Source of the DNA: Oscheius sp. JU75
Lineage: Eukaryota; Nematoda; Chromadorea; Rhabditida; Rhabditidae
Assembly (NCBI GenBank): GCA_037178855.1
Contig: JASJZC010000007.1
Location: 10,416,001-10,480,000 of the forward strand
Reading direction: 5' to 3'
Length of the DNA stretch: 64,000 bases
The first letter of the stretch is position 1; each line of letters opens with the position of its first letter. A program made the translations under genes and the position numbers. The notes under the pieces were generated by a model that made no database searches, had not been told where the DNA came from, and saw only the letters and a list, made by a program, of their open reading frames with translations. Below are positions 55,721 to 64,000 of this stretch, one piece after another.

Positions 55721-58639
55721 ATGGGTAAGAAGAAAATTCAGTCAAATAAGGTCGAAAGACAGCCACAGAGCAATGGAGTACAGTCAAAGACTATGACAGC
55801 TTCTCAGGAACAGAATGAACAGTCACAAAAGTCTACAGCTCTTTCAATAGATGCTGGACAGGTGCATAAGCCTGTTGAGATTCAAAAGGGTGCAAATGTG
55901 ACTGAAAATCAGCCGGAGGATCCTGTAAGTCAGTTGAAGGTAAGCGGCTGTGAGCATGCCTAATCCCACACCCTAAGTTTTTCAATGTCTTGCTCACAGT
56001 TATGCTTTTTGAATCATTTTCAGAGAAAAAGAAAAATATGTATTCAGATGTCTCTAGCCGCTCTGGCGAAACATGTAGAAGCAATGGGTGCCGCTCTTGG
56101 AGTCCCATCTAGGCAACAATCACCTCAGCTTGAAGAACTGAAGCAGAAATTGACACAGTCTCCGAGTAAGAAACCGGAGCCTGCTCCACAGCAGAATCAC
56201 AAGCAGGGGAACGATTATCAGGTGAGATTCTTCCCATATTCCATTTTCCAATTCCAATTTAGAGACCTGACATGACTCAGGAGGAAAAAAAGGCCCAGAG
56301 AGCTGCCAAAGCTGCTGAGAAGAAGGCAAGAGCCGATGCTGCGATTGCCAAGAAGCAAGCAGAAGCTAACGATGTTGTATTGAAAACTCACAGTGTGGAA
56401 AGTCTTCTCACTGCCAACGACGTAAATCTTAAATTTTTGGCTCTAAATTTGGTGCGGAAACCACAGAAATCTATGTCTAGAATGTCAATGTTCGATGACC
56501 CATTCCTACCAAGTTTACGTGCACAAAAATCGATGCCTAAAATGTTAATGTTTCATGACGATTCGCTACCAAGTTTCTATGCGCATATTCTCTGAAAGAA
56601 TGGCATTTATTAGAAGAACTTACGAAAATGGGTTAAAAAAAAAGGTTTTTAGGAAAACGAATAGGCTTTTAGATAACTACAGCTTTCAGTTTCTTAAGGA
56701 AATGACTCCTGAAGAGAAACAAGCCTTGAGGCAATCGAAAGCTGCTGAAAAAAAGGCCCGAGATGAGGAAGCTATCGCCAAAATGGTAACTGCTGTTCCA
56801 AGCACGTCGAAAGAAGAACCCATGCAAAATGGTCTTCCCGATGAAGAAACTCTCAGACTCCGACCTCTCCCCACCGGTACTCCGAAGAAGTCGGCCCTCA
56901 AAACAAAGCCTCACGATGAACATGATGATCGGCAGGTTAAATTTGGCTAGTTAAATATATTGCCACTTTTGAAGATTGGATTTCAGGATACAGTAATGAG
57001 TACAGTTCGGATGAGAATCTGTTCGTCTATGACAACAGCAACATTCCTGCCCCGTCCAAGTACACACCTGACATCCATCCGGTTTTCCAAAAACTTTACG
57101 CCAAATGTGAACAGGAAATTATTTATGAGATTGACGATCTCTGCAAGGAGTTCATTGCAGCTTTCAAAGAGGTCAGTTTTTGAGAGCGTATTCTTAAAAA
57201 TATTTCAGTGGTACACGGATTTTCTCACACAACGTGGTCAGAACATTGGAAATAGCTTTCTCGGAATGGACATCAAGAAAGCTTTGACTGTACAGCTGAC
57301 TTTTCTCACCAACAACGGAAAATGGCCTCTTCCTTCCGGACTCGGCAATATTGTCAGTCAGATGAAGAGGGAAATGAATAAGATGATCAAGGAGAAGGTG
57401 ATATAATCTGATATTTTTCTTAAATTTGAATTTATAGGATTCCACGAAGCTTTATGACTGGGTATCCAGGAAAGAACACGAATACTTTGAGGATTCCTAC
57501 AACTCTATGGCCACTCACTTGCGTCAGAAGTTTAACAAGGCAAAGTATCTCCTCTTGTACAATTGGTAAGCGTTTCTTCACCTACTTAAGCAACAAAACC
57601 TAGCAATCGTGTCATGGACAAGGTGCTTTATCATTGTAAAGACGAGAAGATTACGATTTGCGTGGTAGATGACAGGGCAAATGGTCGAGGTGAGCTATTT
57701 TTTGTTTCTCTACAGTTATTTCTTTCAGGCCTTCCTTTTGCCAACAGGCTGGTAGAGATGGGTTTCAAAACCGAGTACTGCCCTCTTCAGGGAGTTGCGA
57801 GTGTTATGAAAAAGGTAGGAATGCTTTGAAACATTGTGGGTGAGAAAACAGTAAAAAAGATGGTATGCAAGCTGAGTGTTAAACCGCTATCGCCAGGCAG
57901 TTTCAGATTTTGTGTCAATCTTTTTTTTTGGAGAAGTCATAACCATAGCTACAGCACCTTTTTCTATGATTTTTGTCATTTTCAGACGAAAATTCAAAAA
58001 ATGACAGAAACCGAAGAGATTGTGGAGCACTCTGCCGTGTAAATCTAGTCACTTCACTCCCAGTCTCTTGATAACATGTCTGTCTGTTCATTCTGGGATT
58101 TGACCGAGCCATGCCTATTTCTTCTCCAGTGAAATAGACTGATTGACATGTTAGTAATGAAACAACGAGTAAGTCAGGAAGATTCGGACAGAGGTGTAAA
58201 ACGACAGGTTGACAGTGATATAATATCTTGACAGCTTGTCACTTATAAGCTGGCATATTTTGAGCGACAGTGTGTATGATAGAAATTCTGTTTAGGCCTG
58301 CTTAACCGTCATCGGCTGCTCTGCAGTCCTGTCAAACGGAAATGTAGCTGCCGGCAAGGGAGCCTTCCAAATGTGTCAGATGTCCCAATTCTTTAACATT
58401 CCTGCCGTTTTTCTTGTACAATCCTTCAAGTTTATTAATAAGGTAAAACGACGATTTTTTTAAACAAAACTCTTCTTTAGATTCATGCCAACAATCGCAT
58501 GGCTCTTCTTTACCGCGAGGCCGATGAAGTCGTGCCTAGTGACATAATCACTGCCCTCGTAACCGACATCAGAATCCTTCCTCCGAGCTCCGCACCTGCC
58601 GTTCTTAAGGCCAAGTCTCTCGATGGTCTCGAAGCATAA
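55721..58639 (+). CDS. EIF2B4: Translation initiation factor eIF2B subunit delta
   Basis: It is a regulatory subunit of the GDP/GTP exchange factor for eIF2 and helps sense eIF2 phosphorylation. The N-terminus is low-complexity and Gln/Lys-rich (MGKKKIQSNKVERQPQSNGV), followed by MSLAALAKHVEAMGAALGV. A charged helical block occurs twice (MTQEEKKAQRAAKAAEKKAR near 56272; MTPEEKQALRQSKAAEKKAR near 56701). The helical domain reads IPAPSKYTPDIHPVFQKLYA and TFLTNNGKWPLPSGLGNIVS. The Rossmann-like end includes YNCNRVMDKVLYHCKDEKIT, CVVDDRANGRG, LPFANRLVEMGF, then ACLTVIGCSAVLSNGNVAAG and FFNIPAVFLVQSFKF, ending AVLKAKSLDGLEA. An intron of about 450 nt (57815-58295) precedes the penultimate part and carries TTGACAG words. 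The ATG lies 11 nt after cattttcag. The segment 56400-56690 is probably intronic. Confidence 0.88.
56464..56583 (+). repeat. Two-copy 60-bp tandem repeat
   Basis: Copies 56464-56523 and 56524-56583 share words such as CTACCAAGTTT and AATGTT(C/T). Both read in the same open frame as QKSM(S/P)(R/K)M.MF, with a stop just after the second copy. It is probably inside an intron of the eIF2B delta gene. Confidence 0.7.
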
Positions 58640-58787
58640 TCGTATGGGTGTTTTTTTAAACTGGTCCCAATTGTCTTTGCTGAATACAGTGCCTTTAGAA
58701 GGCTTCTTTTTTGAGGGGAAACACTTTAATAAGCTCAATATCTACAGATAGGAGTCTAACCCGGTTGTTTAAAGCTTCAGCTGCCTT

Positions 58788-60474
58788 TTAAAGGAATCTT
58801 GCGATGATGGGGAGTAGGAGAGCTGCCGTCAAGGGCAGCAAAGCCGTATTTTTTAAGAGAGCAGCGGCGATGGGTTCTTGTGGATCAACTGAAAAGGAGT
58901 AAAAAAAATTTGAATCTCATACCTTTTCCATGTCCAGTGCTCTGTCCAATGACTGCTGCTCCAGTCGGAGGAGCCACGGGAGTTGGGAGACGGTATGTTT
59001 TGATGTCAGAACACTGTTTTGGCCATCTGAAAACATCACGTCTTTCTGGATCTTGTTCTCGATATCTTTCTTCTACCTCTGTCAGCCTGCATCTGCCAAA
59101 CTCTTCTTCTCAGCATTGCACTTCCCAAAACTGTACCTTTTATCTGTCGTTCTGTCAACAGTAGCTTACAATGCTCACCTACACTGATTTTAAATATAAA
59201 ACTTCAGCGGGTTGGATGTTGACATGAACAGGTTGCCTGTTACAAGCTGAAGACATATTAAAGATTTTTAAAAAGTTATTCGCAATATATGAATCTCCTT
59301 CCAACATTCTTTCATATGTCCATGTCAAACTCTGCTTTTTTAAGGTATTTTGGCCTTCATAGGCTTCTGCATCGCCCTATGAAAATGTCTCTTCAAACTA
59401 CAACATTAGAAACAAGGTTTCCGTATGACTTAGAGTCTAAAGCTCACTTGACTTCCAGATACAATGAAGATCTGGCTCGTGGCTCAAGCCTACAATGTAA
59501 AGCTGTCGAAACGACTCACTTGGTAACTGCGTTAGTATCAAGGGCCATCTTCTCCATGCTGCTGAAAGATCTCTGAGTAAGATCGATCACCAGCTGTGCA
59601 GTAGGAAAGTCGCACTTATGGGCAATAGCAGGTACATCGCAGTGCAGAGTACAGGTAACGTATCTATGACTCATTTTAACATTTTAACATTTGACTCCTA
59701 CTCGCAACTCTCTCCTAGATACTGCTCAGCACGAGTCGTATCTCCACTCATAGCTAGATGTCTGAAGTTGTTGATCAAGGAGTTGACAGCATCATGATGA
59801 GAAGTACACATTTTTACGCATTGTCCGTCGGTTTGGAGTCCAGAAAGACAGGGGAACTTTTGTCGGATAGCTAAAGATTCTTTAAAATGATTTAAGAAGA
59901 CCCTACCATCATAATTGTAGACACAATAATGGTCGATGATCTCACTAGATCTCATGAGAAGCTGGTGAAGATATCCTGGCTCACATTTTGAGGAACAGTG
60001 TTGGAAAGAGTGGTAGATCCTTACATTTAGTTCGAAAACAAAAATCATTAGTACTCACTTGCAAAAATTCTCAAAGAAGGTGGTGTTTGAGAAAGAGTTG
60101 AGAAAGTCATTGTAGTTCAGCTGAAACAGGAAATCTCGGTGAGGAAGTCGAAAACGAAAGCTGGTTCTCGACAGCAAAACCTTGTGATCGCCAGGGGCAG
60201 AAAACATCGGGTGGCACGCGCGGGCGCCCTCGAGACAGTGTGCCTACCTGAAGAAGCGATGTAGCCCTCTCGTTGCCTAGTTGAGCTCGGATCTCATCAA
60301 TGAAGGTAAAGGCACATTGTCCAACACAAGAGTCAGGGTTTTTGGTCTCGTGAGGACTGAAAAGAAAGTTTTGGAACTAAAATAAGCGTACCTGACGGTT
60401 GGAATACTCGGATCGAGAGTCGGTGCATTATCGAAAGCTAAAGTCACTCCCACAATAAAAACCAAAAACCTCAT
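58788..60474 (-). CDS. Secreted CPG4-like Cys-rich protein with GPI-type tail
   Basis: The start MRFLVFIVGVTLAFDNAPTL is a signal peptide (ATG 60474, 4 nt after a ttttttag acceptor). In-phase exons give DSCVGQCAFTFIDEIRAQLG, LNYNDFLNSFSNTTFFENFC, KIYHSFQHCSSKCEPGYLHQ, FPCLSGLQTDGQCVKMCTSH, AEQYLGESCEYVTCTLHCDV and CDFPTAQLVIDLTQRS. After an intron of about 480 nt come WPKQCSDIKTYRLPTPVAPP and a hydrophobic end (PIAAALLKNTALLPLTAALL...ARFL) before TAA at 58788. Paired CxxxC motifs within a helical secreted domain resemble the chondroitin-proteoglycan-4 (CPG4) domain of nematodes. The short spacer and hydrophobic tail look like a GPI-attachment signal. Every splice join keeps phase. The gene is convergent with eIF2B delta, 148 nt apart. 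The family assignment is moderate; the gene model is good. Confidence 0.68.
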
Positions 60475-60992
60475 CTCGCTAAAAAAAATAAACGCTATAG
60501 TTGAGGAGAAGAATAGAAGGTGAAAGAAAATTCCAGATAATAGCAGTAAGAATGGCTTTTATAGCCAGGCCTCAGAGCTGGTTCTGGGGGTCACGACCGC
60601 CTTTTTCGACCTACGGCAGCGAGTTTTACAGCCGTGTTAGCCGAGAGTTCAAGAACGAGATCTGCCATCGGGGGACAACAGGCCGACGGCAGTGCGCGCG
60701 TAATGGATTAGATGCCACCTACAAAGGTCTTTAGCGGAATAGATCTCTGACTGGAACACAATTTTTTGATAAAAACATTGCGGAAGATGTTTTCGCCATT
60801 AGGGGAAAAAGTGAGAGAGGTGAATGGCTGCAGATGAAGGCCATCTCAGCACTCGCTTAACTGGAACTAGTAACATCAAGGGCACTTAATGCAATCGTAA
60901 AATTACTTTCTGGGTTTCTTTAGTCTTTTCACTTTTGAAGACGATTCTCAGACTTGGGACAAGAGATTCCTCTCTGACATTACCTTGAGACA
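60475..60992. other. Intergenic or missing 5' part of the M13-like locus
   Basis: Upstream exons of the neprilysin-like fragment would be expected here, but none is recognisable. Confidence 0.4.
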
Positions 60993-61494
60993 AAGTTGTT
61001 CTCATTCAATGCCTACTTCCTGGGCGACTACAACATCATATGTAAGAACTTTCTGTTGCTAGGGGCAAACGAAGCTTAGTTATCCCTGTCGTTTACTTCC
61101 ACCAGAGTGGCCACAATTCTGACACCCCGAGTTTCTTCTACAAAAGTAGTTTCGGCGTCACGCTTGCTCACGAAATTGGTCATCTGTTTAATCTCGGCTC
61201 TGAGAGCAGTCTCTGATCTGAAATTCAAGCACACCTCCACTACTCCGAGATGAAGCACCGTAACCAGTCAGCCTGCCTTGCTCGACAGTACAACGTCTCC
61301 ATGGTCAGTAATATCCAGAAAATCTTGAAAGTCTCTAGAATGACCACAGAAAAATCAATGAGAATCTAGCTGACAATGCGGCTCTCAAAGACACTTATGG
61401 TGCCTTCCAACGCCTACAGAGTAACCCCAGCACTGTTCTCAACCACTATTTCGTTCTCTCCTACCGCTCAAATTGTCTACAGTCGTGCAGGTAA
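60993..61494 (+). pseudogene. Neprilysin-like (M13) metallopeptidase fragment with in-frame stop
   Basis: The fragment reads KLFSFNAYFLGDYNII, then across a short intron FIPVVYFHQSGHNSDTPSFF, YKSSFGVTLAHEIGHLFNLG (zinc HEXXH), an in-frame TGA at 61214-61216, then AHLHYSEMKHRNQSACLARQ, and after another intron KINENLADNAALKDTYGAFQ (the Glu of the M13 ENxAD zinc motif), ending NHYFVLSYRSNCLQSC. Order and spacing match the C-terminal third of M13 peptidases. The N-terminal two thirds and the final region are missing. The TGA lies about where relatives have Trp, so a TGG-to-TGA change is a simple explanation. It is most likely a decayed gene; a programmed readthrough or an unseen intron cannot be excluded. 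Confidence 0.62.
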
Positions 61495-61570
61495 AAGGTT
61501 CATTGTGAAGAAGATAGAAGAATTTCGTCCAAAGAACAAGTTTATTAACAGAGATCAATTAAAATAAAGC

Positions 61571-61915
61571 TCAACGACGCATTTCTTCCATTTGAGTAAA
61601 ATATCGGAGTTTGACGCAGACATGAAGGCTTCCGTCCATAGGGTCGCAGACGAACGAGGTCGGACAGATACAGCTTCTTCTTCCAGAGATACGGCACACT
61701 GATCCACCTCCTTCGCAAGCTATACTGTCTTGTAATTCAGGCTTTCCAAAAAAAAACCTACTCTCTAGTCGGAGGAAGGTTCTCTTGGGACTCTGGTCCC
61801 TGACAAAATTGCTGACTTCTTGACTGTTCTGCTGAGATTGCATCTGACGAATGAGCAAAGTTTTCAGGTTGCAGTTTTCCGTCTCTTCTCGTCTTCCTGA
61901 TATAATTGCCATCAC
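61571..61915 (-). CDS. Small Cys-rich protein, 5' end unresolved
   Basis: The minus-strand frame runs from after a strong ctttccag acceptor (near 61921) to a TAA-type stop at 61571. It contains IACEGGGSVCRISGRRSCIC followed by PTSFVCDPMDGSLHVCVK, a six-cysteine cluster like EB or EGF-like modules. A short intron (gtaggttttt...ttacaag) may interrupt it near 61760. A signal peptide was not found, so the first exon probably lies upstream. The role is unknown; it might be an extracellular domain or a small secreted factor. Confidence 0.45.
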   Translation of the reverse strand: MMAIISGRREETENCNLKTLLIRQMQSQQNSQEVSNFVRDQSPKRTFLRLESRFFFGKPELQDSIACEGGGSVCRISGRRSCICPTSFVCDPMDGSLHVCVKLRYFTQMEEMRR

Positions 61916-61955
61916 GTTGCCTGGAAAGGATAGTAAGTAGGAAAAAGATTTGCAA

Positions 61956-64000
61956 CTGATCGAGCTGTATTTTCTGTCAGTGTGTCTATGTCATTCTAAC
62001 CACGTCATTCTCTTTGTCAGTTCAGTACAAGTGTGACGTAGGCAAGTAGGCACAGGTTATACTGGCGTATCTGTCCTTTTACGAGTACCGTCACCATCTT
62101 CCTCTTGGTTTTATTTGAGCGTTACTTGCTTCCTGGGGTAATGGCAACGCGCTCGTTTGTCACGACCCGGTTGTGATCTCGTTCCCTGTTTTCAAATTTT
62201 TCCGAGCCGAGACCACTAACGGGCAGATAGACGGACACGGTTCGCGTTTGAAAAAATCGGTCTCGCTTAAACTTTTCAACACTGACCTGTTGCCATAGAA
62301 AATTTGACCTGATCTATCTTGACTTTAATCAAAAGAAAAGTTACTGTAGATCCTTTTCAGGAGTTCTGTAGTCTTTGAAATGCTCAAAAACCTACATGGT
62401 ACTGCTTCTCTATCCGACTCTGCTCCTAAACAGCAGCTGATGACTACCAAAGAAGCCAAAAGCTGTAGTGACTGCATCTAGAAATTACGTAGTCAAGAAG
62501 AGGAAAGGGTGTCAAATAACCAGGAGGAAGGGGCCATTTGTACAACATTTGTTGACAGAGCCATATAAGTTATTTCCTTGAATGATAGGAGGTGAAGTTC
62601 AATGTCATGGGCACCTCGTTGCTTATGCACAGATCTATTAAGGTGTTGGTGACACAAACACGGAAACGAAAAGAACTGCTAGTGTGTGTGCCTCTGCTAG
62701 ACGTTATCCATCACATTAAATGGATAGGTCTTTTTGCCGAGGAGGGGAAAGAAACGAATCCCATACATTTTCCGAAAGAGAGAGGGGAGAGAAGATTCGG
62801 TTTCCGAAATCAGTCATAGACACAAAAGAAGGCAAATAACGGTAAGACCCTGCTGGCTAATCGCTGTAATCTCATCGAGAGGGGTGCATGCTCTTAAATG
62901 CTCGAAATACATCATTGCAAACGCAATAAAGAGGCAGAGGAAACGCGTCACAGGTGACAATGCAGACAGTTTGGTGGAGAGTAGGTGGGTGTCTCTGTGC
63001 CGTCACCAAAAATGTTAGGAATCTGATGGATTTTGTCAGAGAGACGGGCAGGACACCGCCTTTTTTTGGTCGCAGAGGTCATCTGATATGTTGCTAAATG
63101 CGGATTATCTGATGTGCTCTTGGGAGACGCTAACAGTAAATCATGATCAGAGGTGATTGTGGCATCTGAGGTATGCTTGAGTGAGAAATTGGTCTAGCCA
63201 GATAGTATGAGACTTACCTTTTGTAGAATGGATCCAGTGTAGTCTGTGTGTACAAAAAAAAGCAGCAATTTGAACAGCACCAAAAACTGCGTGAGGAATT
63301 TTGTTCGGGAATTTAGCTGGGTCCCTTATAGTGGCTTTTTGTGAGCTCTCGTCTTTTTTCCGTTTAGTTCCGTGGACAGTGAGCTGAAGAAAGTACTAGA
63401 AACTGTGATCTCAAGAAAAAGAATTTCAAGGGACGGTATACTATGGGGTGTTCCCGGTTTAACAGTTTTAAACATCACTTAAGTTTGACATCACATGTTT
63501 GGTTTAATGTTTCGCATATATAGTTTGAATAGATTCTTGTTGTTGTGCTTTTCAAAATCTCGATGTATCGATTATGGCATCTCGATCACTAATACACAGC
63601 TTTTATTGGTCTCCTGGTTTGATAAAGCTTTCATTTTTGAGCTTTCATTCGTCAAATTCAAGATCTCATAAGTTTTGCTTTCATATTGTTTCTTTCCCCG
63701 ATACTCTCTAAGGAAGTGGATAAACATCACGCATTGTTTGTTCTGCTTTGAAACTGTTCTGTCCAATCTTACCACACATAGACTTTCAATTCGACCTAGA
63801 CAATCGTGTGCCGTAAGCCGGTCACTTTTCACTTATCAGTAGGCGTCCAAGCGCTGCAGCAAAAATCACATGCTTCAGTACATTCACTTTAGTAGCTATC
63901 ATCTTGACCTGAAATTAAATTTTTATTTTTCCACCCTCGTGACCGCTTATCGCGACTTTTCTTTGAAGTTTTGGCGATGCCACGCAAGCGGTCGGTCAGT
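61956..64000. other. No supported gene to the end of the window
   Basis: Only short ORFs without recognisable content. About 62960-63190 has several GACAG/TGTCA words like those in introns elsewhere in the window. Confidence 0.45.

Overview
The window reads as nuclear genomic DNA from a nematode or a close relative. Genes are broken into many short exons by introns mostly of about 35-60 nt ending in tttcag. Many start codons lie a few bases after a strong tttcag/ttttag acceptor, as expected if messages receive a trans-spliced leader. The content also fits: a PMP3/UPF0057 proteolipid, a CPG4-like cysteine-rich secreted protein, TIL-domain protease-inhibitor repeats, an anion-selective Cys-loop channel and an RTE-type LINE. 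No single species is recognisable from the sequence.

Layout. 0.4-2.8 kb (+): GDP-D-glucose phosphorylase. 3.6-5.3 kb (-): an unrecognised soluble protein and a small upstream ORF. 6.3-7.5 kb (+): a multipass membrane protein, possibly TMBIM/Lifeguard-like. 9.3-14.3 kb (+): a membrane adenylyl cyclase. 16.3-17.3 kb (+): a PMP3-family proteolipid split by an 0.8 kb intron. 17.7-18.7 kb (+): a secreted mucin-like, Cys-rich candidate. 19.1-19.8 kb (+): a small single-pass membrane protein. 20.4-25.7 kb (+): an M1 aminopeptidase N. 26.9-27.4 kb (+): a 95-residue protein. 28.7-37.7 kb (+): an ABCC/MRP7-type transporter carrying an intact RTE retrotransposon in one intron. 41.0-44.9 kb (+): a Cys-loop chloride-channel subunit. 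45.0-49.1 kb (-): a secreted multidomain protein with WAP/EB-like, thyroglobulin-1 and TIL modules and a C-terminal superoxide-dismutase-like domain lacking most metal ligands. 49.6-54.7 kb (-): RTF1 of the PAF1 complex, with a MARVEL-domain gene nested in one intron on the opposite strand. 55.7-58.6 kb (+): eIF2B delta. 58.8-60.5 kb (-): a CPG4-like secreted protein with a GPI-type tail. 61.0-61.5 kb (+): a neprilysin-like (M13) fragment broken by an in-frame stop. 61.6-61.9 kb (-): a small Cys-rich ORF. The last 2 kb shows nothing convincing.

The genes do not form one pathway. They are a normal mixture of signalling (adenylyl cyclase, ligand-gated channel), transport (ABCC), extracellular proteolysis and its inhibition (M1, M13, TIL/thyroglobulin-1), transcription (RTF1) and translation (eIF2B delta).

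The most unusual points are the ligand-poor SOD-like domain fused to inhibitor modules, a young RTE insertion with a perfect 12-bp target duplication, a 40-nt GC-AG intron inside the cyclase catalytic core, an ABC transporter whose second signature motif is degenerate, a tandem duplication in eIF2B delta, and several short motifs (TTGACA/TGTCAA, TACGGG, TCTCTGTC) that recur across introns of unrelated genes.
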